Origin: an uncultured Eubacteriales bacterium
GTDB taxonomy: Bacteria > Bacillota > Clostridia > Oscillospirales > CAG-382
DNA: 24,519 nt
Direction: 5' to 3'
Assembly (NCBI GenBank): GCA_934446095.1
Contig: CAKSDR010000020.1
Location: 1-24,519, forward strand
Part shown: piece after piece, positions 6,829-15,643 of the stretch
How positions within the stretch are numbered: position 1 is the first letter of the stretch
Layout of the letters: each line of letters starts with the position of its first letter
The notes under the pieces: model-generated
Seen by the model: only the letters and a program-made list of their open reading frames with translations
The model's database searches: none
What the model was told of the DNA's origin: nothing
Translations under genes and position numbers: made by a program

Positions 6829-7788
6829 ATGAAAAAGATAATAGCAATAACGGGAGCTACGGCGACAGGTAAAACGGAGCTCGCCGTAAAACTTTCAAAA
6901 AAACTCTGCGCCGAGATAGTTTCTTGCGATTCTATGCTTTTTTACAAAAAAATGAACATAGGCACCGCAAAGCCTACAAAAGAAGAAATGGGCGGAATAA
7001 AGCATCATATGATAGATATTCTTGATATCCATGACGACTTTTCCGTAGCGGAATATGTAAAAGCGGCAAATCTTTGTATCGACAATATATACCATAATGA
7101 AAAAATTCCGATTTTCTGCGGAGGAACCGGATTGTATATTGATTCGCTTTTAAACTCCACTGATTTCGGCAGTTTCCCGAGTCTTCCCGGGTACAGGAAG
7201 GAACTGACTGACTTTGCAAATGCAAACGGCAACGAAAAACTGCATGAACTTTTAAAAAAGACAGATCCGGAAAGCGCAGCCAAAATTGATAAAAACAATG
7301 TTAAGCGCGTTATAAGGGCGCTTGAAATATATAAAGCTACGGGAAAGACAATGACGCGCTGGAACGAAGAATCAAAATTTTCGGAAAAGAAATTCGACTA
7401 TGTAAAAATCATACTTGAATATAAAGACAGGGAAAAACTTTACGAAAGAATAAACTGCAGAGTAGACGAAATGATAGAAAAAGGCCTTGTGCAGGAAGCA
7501 AGGGAACTGAAGGAAGACGGGCTTGAAAAATGCCCTACGGCGGGACAGGCAATAGGTTATAAGGAATTGTTCCCGTATTTTGACGGCAAGGCGTCTCTTT
7601 CGGAATGCGTCGAAAAAATCAAGAGCGAGTCGAGAAAATATGCTAAAAGACAGCAGACGTGGTTTAAGCGCGACGCCGAGGCCAAAAGAATATATGTCGA
7701 TGAAATGTCAAGCGAACAGGTTTTTGATACCGCATATAATATTTGCTCGGAATTTTTAAAGCCTGATAAGCTATGGAGTTTACAATAA
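6829..7788 (+). CDS. miaA: tRNA dimethylallyltransferase
   Basis: MiaA adds a dimethylallyl group to N6 of A37 in tRNAs reading U-starting codons. The 319 residues begin IIAITGATATGKTELAV, with the P-loop at 9-16, followed by the catalytic-region CDSMLFYKKMNIGTAKPT (33 onward), the HHMIDI motif, the FCGGTGLYIDSLL block and, further on, RVIRALEIYKATG and AIGYKELFPY. Length is normal. The only upstream purine tract is weak (GGTGTGCGCCG), so it probably depends on ribosomes finishing queA 12 nt upstream. Confidence 0.96.
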   Translation: MKKIIAITGATATGKTELAVKLSKKLCAEIVSCDSMLFYKKMNIGTAKPTKEEMGGIKHHMIDILDIHDDFSVAEYVKAANLCIDNIYHNEKIPIFCGGTGLYIDSLLNSTDFGSFPSLPGYRKELTDFANANGNEKLHELLKKTDPESAAKIDKNNVKRVIRALEIYKATGKTMTRWNEESKFSEKKFDYVKIILEYKDREKLYERINCRVDEMIEKGLVQEARELKEDGLEKCPTAGQAIGYKELFPYFDGKASLSECVEKIKSESRKYAKRQQTWFKRDAEAKRIYVDEMSSEQVFDTAYNICSEFLKPDKLWSLQ

Positions 7789-7809
7789 AAAGTTCGGGAA
7801 GGTAAAAAG

Positions 7810-9063
7810 ATGTTTTCACCAAAGAGAATAGTTACGGCAATACTTATTTTACTTCTGTCCGCGTTCATTTTGTTCTATTCATATATGCAGATAATAGGAG
7901 TCAGAAGAAATACGTTTGAAACCGAGACTGCGCTTTATGTAACAATTGAAAACAATATTTCTTCGGTAGGGTATATACTGAGGGACGAGGTACTTCTTGA
8001 TTCCGACGCGCAGGGAACATCGGTTGAGGTTGTATCCGACGGTCAGAAGGTGTCGGGCGGAGAGGTTGTCGCAAATATATACAATAGTAAAGCCGATGCC
8101 GGTTCAAAGGCAAGGATTGACGAAATAAACGAAAAACTCGAGATACTTAAAAACAGCGGTGTCGATCAGGAATATTTTTCCGCAGATATTTCAAAATTTG
8201 AAAAATCCGTTGAGGAACAGATGAAAAAAATCCAGAAATCAAAAGCGGAAAACGATTTTTCGGATTGTATAGGAAGAAAAAACGATCTGCTTGTTCAGAT
8301 GAATAAACTGCAGTCGGTAAAACTTAATATTTCTTTTGACGAAGAAATACAAAAACTGGAGGCTGAAAAAAGCCGGCTTTCAATAAAATCGTCGGATTCG
8401 TATAAGTCGGTGTACGCTCCGAAATCCGGGTACTATTACTGTTCGGCCGACGGATATGAAAATGTTTACACAAAAGATAAACTCGATTCTCTGACATATG
8501 AACTGTACAATGAACTTATAAACGAGGCCCCGTCCGAGATACCTTCGGGCTGCGCCGGAAAAATAGTTTCGGGATTTAAATGGTATCTTTTGACCGATAT
8601 TCAAAAAAGCTATGCCGCAATGCTCGGCGCCGGAGAAAATTACGATATATTTTTCCCGTATTCATCGGACATTACCATAAATATGACACTTGAAAAGATA
8701 ATTTCCGAAACAGACAAGCCTGAAGATATATTGGTGTTTTCAACAGGAGATATGCCGGAAAAATTTAATTTTTTAAGGTCCCAGAAAGTGCAGATAATAG
8801 GACAGAAATATAAGGGACTTAAAGTTCCGAAAAGCGCAATGCGCATGCTTGAAGACGGGACGAAAGGCGTATATGTTTTGTCGGGGGAAATTATGCGGTT
8901 CAAACTTGCACAGGAAATATATTCGTTTGACGACTACTATATTATAGGTACGGACGATGAATTATACAGCGGATACAGCGACAGCAAATACAGGCGGATT
9001 GAACTGTACGACAACGTAATCATATCCGGAAAAGAGTTATATGACGGCAAAAAAATAAAGTAA
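7810..9063 (+). CDS. HlyD-like single-pass membrane protein of the sepF cluster
   Basis: The 417 residues start with a short basic N-terminus and one TM helix (about 7-28), and the rest should lie outside the membrane. Residues 71-91 (VEVVSDGQKVSGGEVVANIYN) resemble a half biotinyl-lipoyl fold, residues about 97-195 are a charged coiled coil, and VYAPKSGYYY at 201 looks like the second half. That is the order of a membrane-fusion/HlyD adaptor, followed here by a beta-rich C-terminal region containing VPKSAMRMLEDGTKGVYVLSG. No transporter gene is adjacent. It lies one base before yggS's ribosome-binding region and is in line with yggS-sepF-ylmG-ylmH-divIVA, so a cell-envelope or division role is more likely than export. 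It has a GGGAAGG ribosome-binding site. Confidence 0.75.
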   Translation: MFSPKRIVTAILILLLSAFILFYSYMQIIGVRRNTFETETALYVTIENNISSVGYILRDEVLLDSDAQGTSVEVVSDGQKVSGGEVVANIYNSKADAGSKARIDEINEKLEILKNSGVDQEYFSADISKFEKSVEEQMKKIQKSKAENDFSDCIGRKNDLLVQMNKLQSVKLNISFDEEIQKLEAEKSRLSIKSSDSYKSVYAPKSGYYYCSADGYENVYTKDKLDSLTYELYNELINEAPSEIPSGCAGKIVSGFKWYLLTDIQKSYAAMLGAGENYDIFFPYSSDITINMTLEKIISETDKPEDILVFSTGDMPEKFNFLRSQKVQIIGQKYKGLKVPKSAMRMLEDGTKGVYVLSGEIMRFKLAQEIYSFDDYYIIGTDDELYSGYSDSKYRRIELYDNVIISGKELYDGKKIK

Positions 9064-9073
9064 GGTGAATTTT

Positions 9074-9874
9074 ATGATAGATAAAAAAGAGCAGGACGCC
9101 ATTAAAAACAATATACAGACTCTTTTTGAAAATGTTAAAAACGCTGCCGAGAGAAGCGGAAGAAAAAAAGAAGATATTACGGTTTTGCTTGCGACAAAGA
9201 CGCAAAGCGCAGAAAAAATAAATTATGCCGGAAACTGCGGGATAAAATATATAGGCGAAAACCGTGTTCAGGAACTATTGGAAAAATACGACGAACTCGA
9301 CCGTGACAAATTTCATATACATTTCATAGGCACTCTTCAGAAAAATAAAGTAAAGTATATAATAGATAAAGTCGAACTTATTCATTCCGTGAACAGTTTG
9401 AGTCTTGCAAAGGAAATAGATAAACAGGCAAGCAAGGCGGGAAAAATAATGGATGTGCTTCTTGAAGTGAATGCAGCGTGCGAAGAAACAAAAACCGGTA
9501 TGACGCAAAGCGAACTTTATGAAATTTTGCCCGAAATTGCAAAACTTCAAAACATAAGAGTTTTGGGACTTATGGCAATACCTCCAAAAATGGAAATAAA
9601 AGGAAAATATGGGAACGAATGCGAAAATATTGACGAAAATATGAAAAAAATGCAAAATAATTTTGATACTTGTATATATTTTAAAAAAATTAAGCAGATA
9701 TTCCTTGACATTTCGCAAAAAAAATTAGATAATAGTAGTGTGTATAGTAATATGCAAAATATATCTATGCAGATTTTATCTCTCGGCATGTCGGGAGATT
9801 ATATCGAAGCAATAGAGCAGGGTTCGACTCTTATCCGCCCCGGAAGGGCGGTTTTCGGTGAAAGGCAGAAATGA
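9074..9874 (+). CDS. yggS: YggS/YlmE family pyridoxal-phosphate homeostasis protein
   Basis: Members of this family bind pyridoxal phosphate without a known enzyme activity and keep PLP balanced. I choose ATG 9074 over GTG 9065, because AAGGTGA at 9062-9068 is well placed only for the ATG; the protein is then 266 residues. The barrel starts with VLLATKTQ, where K42 is the expected PLP lysine, then YIGENRVQE, HFIGTLQKNK, IHSVNSLSLA, LLEVNAACEETKTGM, LGLMAIPP, and a final LSLGMSGDYIEAIEQGSTLIRPGRAVFG that binds phosphate. The stretch between IPP and LSLGMS is about 25 residues longer than in Bacillus YlmE, and its DNA is unusually AT-rich. Gene order with sepF matches Bacillus ylmE-ylmF. Confidence 0.93.
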   Translation: MIDKKEQDAIKNNIQTLFENVKNAAERSGRKKEDITVLLATKTQSAEKINYAGNCGIKYIGENRVQELLEKYDELDRDKFHIHFIGTLQKNKVKYIIDKVELIHSVNSLSLAKEIDKQASKAGKIMDVLLEVNAACEETKTGMTQSELYEILPEIAKLQNIRVLGLMAIPPKMEIKGKYGNECENIDENMKKMQNNFDTCIYFKKIKQIFLDISQKKLDNSSVYSNMQNISMQILSLGMSGDYIEAIEQGSTLIRPGRAVFGERQK

Positions 9875-9880
9875 CTTTTG

Positions 9881-9900
9881 AAAGGTGCGGACCTTTGACA
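9881..9900 (+). promoter_or_regulatory. Hairpin and consensus -35 box ahead of sepF
   Basis: AAAGGT/ACCTTT (9881-9896, loop GCGG) overlaps a perfect TTGACA (9895-9900). The best -10 (TATATA at 9921-9926) is 20 bases away, too far for a good promoter. This may be a weak internal promoter or an mRNA hairpin. Confidence 0.3.
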
Positions 9901-9946
9901 CAGTAAACAAAAAAATAAAATATATATTTATGGAGGATTTTTTGTT

Positions 9947-10447
9947 ATGAGCGCACTGGACAAGTTTATCAATATTTTTGTTCCGCAGGAGGACGACGGC
10001 TATACCGAGGACAGTTTCAAGCCCGAGCAGCCGAGCAACGCTTCGCAAAACTACGGAAACAACAATATTCCGAGAGATCCGAGAACCGTTGAAAACAACA
10101 ATGTAATGGTTCAGAGAACTTCTGCGGCACGCAGCATTTCTTCTACAAACGTATCTGCCGCAAATTCAGCAATTGAAATGAAGGTTGTAAAACCCGAAAA
10201 ATTTGAAATGGTAGGAGAGGTTGCAAATCTTCTCCTTGACGGAAACACAGTTTTGCTGAACCTTGAAGACACAAACAAGGAAACGTCAAGAAGACTTATA
10301 GATTTTCTTACGGGAGTTGCATATGCAATATCCGGAGATCTTAAGAAGATTGCGAACAGTACATACGTAATAACACCGAATAACGTAACAGTATCAGACG
10401 CTGACAAAAGCGACGACACTATTTCGGAAACAGGCGAAATATATTAA
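9947..10447 (+). CDS. sepF: Cell division protein SepF
   Basis: SepF anchors FtsZ to the membrane and helps shape the septum. The 166 residues show the expected order: an amphipathic membrane-binding helix at the N-terminus (MSALDKFINIFV), a long disordered linker rich in N, S and P (about 14-75), and the C-terminal SepF domain (about 78-150) with EVANLLLDGNTVLLNLED, TSRRLIDFLTGVAYAI and KIANSTYVITP. The linker is of ordinary length. GGAGG lies ahead of ATG 9947. It follows yggS by 72 bp and precedes ylmG, as in the Bacillus division cluster. Confidence 0.95.
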   Translation: MSALDKFINIFVPQEDDGYTEDSFKPEQPSNASQNYGNNNIPRDPRTVENNNVMVQRTSAARSISSTNVSAANSAIEMKVVKPEKFEMVGEVANLLLDGNTVLLNLEDTNKETSRRLIDFLTGVAYAISGDLKKIANSTYVITPNNVTVSDADKSDDTISETGEIY

Positions 10448-10477
10448 TGACTTTTTAACGTCAGGCGGGGTATAGAA

Positions 10478-10738
10478 TTGCTTGGGGGACTTTTAATAAT
10501 AAAAATAATAAAGACACTGGTGGAACTTGCACAGCTTTTCCTGGTTATAAGGGCGATTCTATCATGGGTACCCTTGCAGGAAAACAAGTTTGCCGATTTT
10601 ATATACAACGTAACGGAACCAATGCTTCTGCCGGCAAGAAAACTTATTGAAAAAACCGGAGTATCACTGCAGATTCCCATAGATGTTTCTTTTCTGCTTA
10701 CTTTTATAGTGCTTGTTATTATAGAAAGGTTATTATAA
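10478..10738 (+). CDS. ylmG: YggT/YlmG family membrane protein
   Basis: The 86 residues hold two TM helices (about 10-30 and 68-85) around a conserved amphipathic loop: RAILSWVPLQENKF, then VTEPMLLPARKLI, the YggT-family signature. The start is TTG 10478; GGCGGGG lies seven bases before it and no ATG is available in frame nearby. The exact function is unknown; family members affect nucleoid and septum organisation in several bacteria. Its position between sepF and ylmH is conserved in Gram-positive bacteria. Confidence 0.9.
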   Translation: MLGGLLIIKIIKTLVELAQLFLVIRAILSWVPLQENKFADFIYNVTEPMLLPARKLIEKTGVSLQIPIDVSFLLTFIVLVIIERLL

Positions 10739-10739
10739 G

Positions 10740-11537
10740 TTGAATTCTTCCTATGATGAAAGAAAAATATTTCTTTCAAGAATTTTAGACCTTGCGTCAA
10801 TGTGTGAAAAGACCGGAAAAACGCAGTTTACAAATTTTCTCTGCGAATCGGAGATTGCATATGCCGAAAAGAGTCTTTTTAAAAATAATTCTGTGGAATG
10901 TGTTTTTTTTGGCGGATATGAAGAAGCGGAAAGAAAAATATGCATGCTTTTCCCGAAAGGCGCGTATTTTTCCGGCGGTGAATGTTCGGAAAATTCAAAA
11001 AAAATCGAGGATTTTCCGATTTCCGCGGTTTTTGTCAAAGGCTCCGGCTTTAAAAAGTTTTCACACAGGGATATTTTGGGTTCTCTTATGTCGCTTGGTA
11101 TAAAAAGAGAAGTTGTCGGCGATATAATTATATCCGAAAATATGACGTGCGCGACTGTTTTTGTTGTTCGGAAAATGTGCGACTTTGTTATTGAAAAGCT
11201 GCAGAATGTTTCCGGAGATAAGGTTACATGCCTTGAAAAGGACTTGAAGAGCCTTGAATTTGAACCGAGAAAATTTAAGGAAACTTTCAGCACCGTGGCT
11301 TCAATGAGACTCGATGCAGTGCTTTGCGCGTGTCTTGATATTTCAAGAGACGAATCCGAAAAAATAATAAACCGGGAATATGTAAGCATAAACCATGAAG
11401 TAATGACAAAAAAGGATTTTATTTGTTCCGGCGGATCTGTAATATCAGTTAAAAAACACGGAAGATATCTGATAGAAAGTTCCGGAGAAAAAAACAAAAA
11501 AGGCAGAGTAAAAATTAAAATATTAAAATATATCTAA
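10740..11537 (+). CDS. ylmH: YlmH family RNA-binding protein (S4 domain)
   Basis: The start is TTG 10740, one base after the ylmG stop, with AAAGG about 11 bases upstream; the next in-frame Met is well inside the protein. The 265 residues have an N-terminal YlmH domain (about 1-180, with VFFGGYEEAERKICMLFP and HRDILGSLMSLGIKREVVGDI) and a C-terminal S4 RNA-binding domain (about 190-250: RLDAVLCACLDISRDESEKII, YVSINHEV, SGGSVISVKKHGRY). YlmH proteins bind ribosomal RNA and, in Bacillus, have been tied to ribosome-associated quality control. Coupled starts suggest co-translation with ylmG. Confidence 0.92.
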   Translation: MNSSYDERKIFLSRILDLASMCEKTGKTQFTNFLCESEIAYAEKSLFKNNSVECVFFGGYEEAERKICMLFPKGAYFSGGECSENSKKIEDFPISAVFVKGSGFKKFSHRDILGSLMSLGIKREVVGDIIISENMTCATVFVVRKMCDFVIEKLQNVSGDKVTCLEKDLKSLEFEPRKFKETFSTVASMRLDAVLCACLDISRDESEKIINREYVSINHEVMTKKDFICSGGSVISVKKHGRYLIESSGEKNKKGRVKIKILKYI

Positions 11538-11563
11538 ATTTACAATCAGGGAAGGTTAATATT

Positions 11564-12169
11564 ATGATAAATCCTCAGGAACTCAAAAATAAAACTTTTT
11601 CAAAGGGAATTACCGGATATAACTGTGCGGAAGTTGACAAATACTTAGCATATATCCTTGAGCAGTATACCGAGGCTTATAAAGACAATGCGGAACTTGA
11701 GAAGAAACTGCGCAACATGTCGTTAAAACTCGAACAGGCGAAAAGTGAAGAGAGCATTGTTTCAACGACGATTATGAACGCGCAGAAAATGGCCGATCAG
11801 ATAATAAAAGATGCAAACGTAAAGGCAAAGGCGATAACAGAAGCTGTAAGATCAAGTTTTGAGCAGATTATAAACGCATATAAAGACCGTGCGGTGAAGG
11901 AGCAGAATAACTACGAGGCTCTTCAGAAAAAGGCAATAGAATTTAAAAGCGCTCTTATGGAAGGATACAAAAAACACGTGGAACTGATAGACGAACTTGT
12001 CCCGTTTAACAGCGTTGATGAAATTCCGCAGGCAAGCGACGAGGAACTTGTGGAACTTGCGCTTAAAAACGCGGGAGAAAAAATATCCGGCAACGCAGGT
12101 TTTGATGCTGAAAATGAGCAGCAGGAAAACACTGCGGACTCAAAAGAGCCTGAAAAAGAACAGGAATAA
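11564..12169 (+). CDS. divIVA: DivIVA family septum/pole-site protein
   Basis: The 201 residues begin with the lipid-binding DivIVA domain (1-60): LKNKTFSKGITGYNCAEVDKYL, followed by a coiled coil with ILEQYTEAYKDNAELEKKLRNM. A second coiled-coil stretch (about 70-135) with many A, K and E residues supports oligomerisation. The tail (about 160-201) is acidic and rich in E and N. DivIVA binds curved membrane at septa and poles and recruits division or sporulation partners. GGAAGG lies before ATG 11564. It closes the transcript that contains sepF; a terminator follows. Confidence 0.94.
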   Translation: MINPQELKNKTFSKGITGYNCAEVDKYLAYILEQYTEAYKDNAELEKKLRNMSLKLEQAKSEESIVSTTIMNAQKMADQIIKDANVKAKAITEAVRSSFEQIINAYKDRAVKEQNNYEALQKKAIEFKSALMEGYKKHVELIDELVPFNSVDEIPQASDEELVELALKNAGEKISGNAGFDAENEQQENTADSKEPEKEQE

Positions 12170-12183
12170 AATTAAAAAGAATT

Positions 12184-12245
12184 ATCGGCATGCCTTCTTT
12201 AAGGTTTGACTGTCTTTTAAAAAAGACAGTCTGCCGATTTTTTAT
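12184..12245 (+). terminator. Nested-hairpin terminator after divIVA
   Basis: An outer stem ATCGGCA/TGCCGAT (12184-12190 and 12232-12238) encloses an inner stem GACTGTCTTTT/AAAAGACAGTC (12208-12231), and six Ts follow directly (12238-12243). It is a stronger and more elaborate structure than a simple terminator, and it separates the sepF-divIVA transcript from ileS. Confidence 0.85.
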
Positions 12246-12265
12246 ATTATATTTGAAAGATAATT

Positions 12266-12292
12266 TCGACAAATCCGCTTTGCAGATATAAA
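12266..12292 (+). promoter_or_regulatory. Weak candidate promoter of ileS
   Basis: TCGACA (12266-12271) and TATAAA (12287-12292) are only 15 bases apart, so this is below the normal spacing. A promoter is needed here because a terminator precedes it. No T-box motif was found in the leader. Confidence 0.3.
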
Positions 12293-12338
12293 ACGGTGTT
12301 TGTGAAAATTACAGTAATTAAAAGGAGAAAAAACAACG

Positions 12339-15158
12339 ATGGCACAGGATTACGCAAAGACGCTGAATCTTCCGAAGACAAATTTTCCTATGAGGGCAAA
12401 TCTTCCTCAGAACGAGCCGGCAATAATAAAAAAATGGCAGGATGAGGACATATATAATGAAATGCTTAAAAATAACGATGGCAAACCGCTTTTTGTTATT
12501 CATGACGGCCCTCCTTTTTCAAATGGAAATATCCACATGGGAACTGCGCTTAATAAAATACTTAAGGACTTTATCAACAAGTCAAAAGCAATGACGGGTT
12601 ACAAGACCCCGTACATTCCCGGCTGGGATAACCACGGAATGCCTATCGAAAGCGCTATTATAAAGAAAAATAAACTCGATAGAAAAAAAATGTCGGTTTC
12701 GGAATTCAGGAATGAATGTGAAAAATTTGCGGAAAATTTTGTGCAGACACAAATGGCATCGTTTAAAAGACTCGGTGTTTTCGCAGATTGGGAAAATCCT
12801 TATCGTACAATGGACCCGAAATTTGAACAAAGAGAAGTAAAAGTTTTCGGCGAAATGTATAAAAAAGGATACATTTACAAAGGCTTAAAACCTGTTTACT
12901 GGTGTCCTCATGACGAAACCGCACTCGCTGAAGCTGAAATAGAATACAAGGACGATGAATGTACGTCGGTTTATGTTAAATTCCCGGTGAAAGACGATTC
13001 CGGAAAACTTTCCGACATCGGAATTTCGGATATGTATTTTATTATCTGGACAACAACCATCTGGACTTTGCCCGGAAATATGGCTATCGCGCTTAATCCG
13101 AAACAGACTTATGTCATAGCGGAAGCCGGCGGCAAAAAATATATCGTTGCAAAAGAACTCCTTGAAAAGACTATGAATATCGGAAAAATTTCCGAATACA
13201 AAATTATAAAAGAAGCGCCGGGTTCATTTTTTGAACTTATGAAAGCGCAGAATCCGATACTTGACAGGGAAAGTCTTGTCGTATGCGCGGATTATGTAAC
13301 TATGGACAGCGGTACCGGATGCGTTCACACGGCTCCCGGATACGGCGCCGACGACTATTTTACCGGCATGAGATATAAAATGGATATTATTGTTCCTGTA
13401 GATGACAGGGGATATCAGGGAAAAGACGCCGGCAAATACGAAGGTTTGTATTACGAAGAATCAAATAAAGTTATTCTTGAAGATATGACGGAATCGGGAA
13501 CTTTGTTTGCAAGCGAAAAAATAAGTCACCAGTATCCTCATTGCTGGAGATGCAAACACCCGATAATCTTCAGGGCAACACCGCAATGGTTCTGTTCCGT
13601 TGAAGCGTTTAAAGACGAAGCCGTAAAGGCATGCGATGATGTTACATGGATTCCGGCATGGGGCGGCGACAGAATGATTTCCATGATAAAGGAAAGAAAT
13701 GATTGGTGCATTTCGCGTCAAAGACACTGGGGACTGCCTATACCCGTGTTTTATTGCGAGGATTGCGGAGAAATAATCTGTAATGACGACACCATAAATT
13801 CAGTTTCCGAAAAATTCGGAAAATTTGGCTCAAATTCATGGTTCGACATGACTGAAAAAGAAATTCTGCCTGAAAATTTCGTATGCCCGAAATGCGGAAA
13901 GAATCACTTCAGAAAAGAAACCGATACACTTGACGGATGGTTCGATTCGGGCTCCACTCATTTCAACGTGCTTGAAAAAGAGGGAATGAAATGGCCGTGC
14001 GACCTTTATCTTGAAGGCGCCGATCAATACAGGGGATGGTTCCAGTCGTCGCTGCTCACGGCAGTCGGCGCAAAGGGCAAGGGTGCTCCTTATAAGTCGG
14101 TGCTTACCCACGGGTGGGTAGTTGACGGCGAAGGAAAAGCTATGCATAAGTCACTGGGAAATTCTGTTGCTCCCGAGGAAATAATCAAGGTATACGGAAG
14201 CGACATCTTGAGACTTTGGGTAGCTTCAAGCGATTACAGGGTCGACGTCAGAGCATCGGACAATATCTTTAAGCAGTTGTCGGAATCCTATAGAAAAATA
14301 CGCAACACAATAAGAATTTTGCTTGCGGATCTTGGAAATGCCGAAGATGATTTTGACCCGAATAAGGACATGATTCCGTTTGAAAAAATGTATGATATAG
14401 ATAAATGGATCGTATGCGAAACGAATGCCCTTACAAAGAGGGTAAGACAGGCGTATAACGATTACGAATACCATATTATTTATCACGACATTCATGATTT
14501 CTGCACGACAAATCTTTCAAAACTTTATATAGATATCACAAAAGACAGGGTATATGTTGAGGAAAAAACATCTTTTGCAAGAAGAAGCGCGCAGAGCGCA
14601 ATGTATATTGTTCTTTCCGCAATAACAAGACTTATGGCGCCGATTCTTTCATTCACTTCCGAGGAAATCTGGCAATATATGCCTCATCTTGACGGCGAAA
14701 ATGAGAAAAGCGTATTTTTGAATGATATGCCTTGCTATAACGAAAAATATAATATTAAGGAACTCATGGACAAGTGGGAGTCGCTTTTAAATATAAGAGA
14801 TGACGTCATGAAAGCGCTTGAACTTGCAAGAACAGAGAAACTTATCGGCAAGTCGCTTGACGCTTCAATTACAATTTACGGTGATAAAACCAATCCGGCT
14901 CTTAAAATATTTGAAGAATTTTCGGACGATCTGAAAATCATATTTATGGTATCAAAAGTTGACATCGTTGAGGGAGAGGCGCCGGATGACGCATTTTCCG
15001 ACACAGAAAGTAAAATTGCCGTAAAAGTAAAACCGAGCAGCGGCTACAAGTGCGACAGATGCTGGTTCTATGAAGAAGATGCTATAGAAACCGGAGACGG
15101 ACAGCATTTGTGTGCAAGATGCGCCGCAATTGTTGAAAAAATGAACGGTGAAATATAA
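12339..15158 (+). CDS. ileS: Isoleucyl-tRNA synthetase
   Basis: IleRS charges tRNA-Ile and edits valine. The 939 residues have the class-I HIGH motif as HMGT (66-69, in GPPFSNGNIHMGTALNKIL), an editing domain in the middle (including the WTTTIWTLPGNMAIALNP block and GTGCVHTAPGYGADDY), and the KMSKS loop as MHKS (602-605, in GKAMHKSLGNSV). The C-terminus has a zinc ribbon with C905, C908, C925 and C928. The layout and zinc ribbon fit the standard bacterial type. AAGGAG lies ahead of ATG 12339. It is followed by lspA after only 3 bases. Confidence 0.97.
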   Translation: MAQDYAKTLNLPKTNFPMRANLPQNEPAIIKKWQDEDIYNEMLKNNDGKPLFVIHDGPPFSNGNIHMGTALNKILKDFINKSKAMTGYKTPYIPGWDNHGMPIESAIIKKNKLDRKKMSVSEFRNECEKFAENFVQTQMASFKRLGVFADWENPYRTMDPKFEQREVKVFGEMYKKGYIYKGLKPVYWCPHDETALAEAEIEYKDDECTSVYVKFPVKDDSGKLSDIGISDMYFIIWTTTIWTLPGNMAIALNPKQTYVIAEAGGKKYIVAKELLEKTMNIGKISEYKIIKEAPGSFFELMKAQNPILDRESLVVCADYVTMDSGTGCVHTAPGYGADDYFTGMRYKMDIIVPVDDRGYQGKDAGKYEGLYYEESNKVILEDMTESGTLFASEKISHQYPHCWRCKHPIIFRATPQWFCSVEAFKDEAVKACDDVTWIPAWGGDRMISMIKERNDWCISRQRHWGLPIPVFYCEDCGEIICNDDTINSVSEKFGKFGSNSWFDMTEKEILPENFVCPKCGKNHFRKETDTLDGWFDSGSTHFNVLEKEGMKWPCDLYLEGADQYRGWFQSSLLTAVGAKGKGAPYKSVLTHGWVVDGEGKAMHKSLGNSVAPEEIIKVYGSDILRLWVASSDYRVDVRASDNIFKQLSESYRKIRNTIRILLADLGNAEDDFDPNKDMIPFEKMYDIDKWIVCETNALTKRVRQAYNDYEYHIIYHDIHDFCTTNLSKLYIDITKDRVYVEEKTSFARRSAQSAMYIVLSAITRLMAPILSFTSEEIWQYMPHLDGENEKSVFLNDMPCYNEKYNIKELMDKWESLLNIRDDVMKALELARTEKLIGKSLDASITIYGDKTNPALKIFEEFSDDLKIIFMVSKVDIVEGEAPDDAFSDTESKIAVKVKPSSGYKCDRCWFYEEDAIETGDGQHLCARCAAIVEKMNGEI

Positions 15159-15161
15159 AAT

Positions 15162-15641
15162 ATGACAGTATTTATTATAACGCTGTGTATTGTAATATTT
15201 GATCAGGCGACAAAATATCTTGCGGAACGCTTTTTAAGACCGGTAGGCGAAGTGCCCATAATCAAAGACTTTCTTTATCTGACTTACCATCGGAATAAGG
15301 GCGCGGCTTTCAGCATATTGCAGAACCACAGATGGTTGTTTATGGTTTTGTCGTCAGCGATAATTGTCGGAATTATCATGTATCTTGCATTTACAAGAAA
15401 GCAGAAAAAAAGCCGTCTTCTTAATGTTTCGCTTGCCCTTCTTCTTGGAGGGGGAATAGGAAATATGATTGACAGGATTTTTTTCGGAGAAAAGTTGTTT
15501 TGCGGTTCTGTAATTGATTTTATAGACTTTCGGTTTATAAATTTTGCCGTCTTTAATGTTGCCGACAGTGCCGTTACTATAGGAGAGATACTGCTTATAA
15601 TTTATATCATATTTTTTGAAGCGAAGAAGAAAGATAACTGA
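15162..15641 (+). CDS. lspA: Lipoprotein signal peptidase (signal peptidase II)
   Basis: LspA cuts the signal peptide from lipid-modified prolipoproteins in the membrane. The 159 residues contain four TM segments and the family motifs: D14 in IVIFDQATKYL, YHRNKGAAFSIL (about 42-53), GGGIGNMIDR with catalytic D104, and VFNVADSAVTIGE with catalytic D135. The start ATG 15162 is 3 nt after ileS, whose last codons supply the GGTGA ribosome-binding site. It overlaps nothing and leads to rluD 2 nt later, the same order as in Bacillus (ileS, lspA, ylyB). Confidence 0.96.
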   Translation: MTVFIITLCIVIFDQATKYLAERFLRPVGEVPIIKDFLYLTYHRNKGAAFSILQNHRWLFMVLSSAIIVGIIMYLAFTRKQKKSRLLNVSLALLLGGGIGNMIDRIFFGEKLFCGSVIDFIDFRFINFAVFNVADSAVTIGEILLIIYIIFFEAKKKDN

Positions 15642-15643
15642 TA

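Noticed and set aside
9895..9926. Full promoter for sepF from TTGACA and TATATA
   Set aside because: A 20-base spacer is too long; I list only the -35-like box and hairpin as a weak regulatory possibility.
10751..11497. Minus-strand frame of 248 codons within ylmH
   Set aside because: It is a shadow of the ylmH coding strand; serine-rich content is typical of antisense reading of lysine/glutamate codons.
12240..12338. T-box riboswitch upstream of ileS
   Set aside because: The space is too short and no T-box consensus or antiterminator is present.
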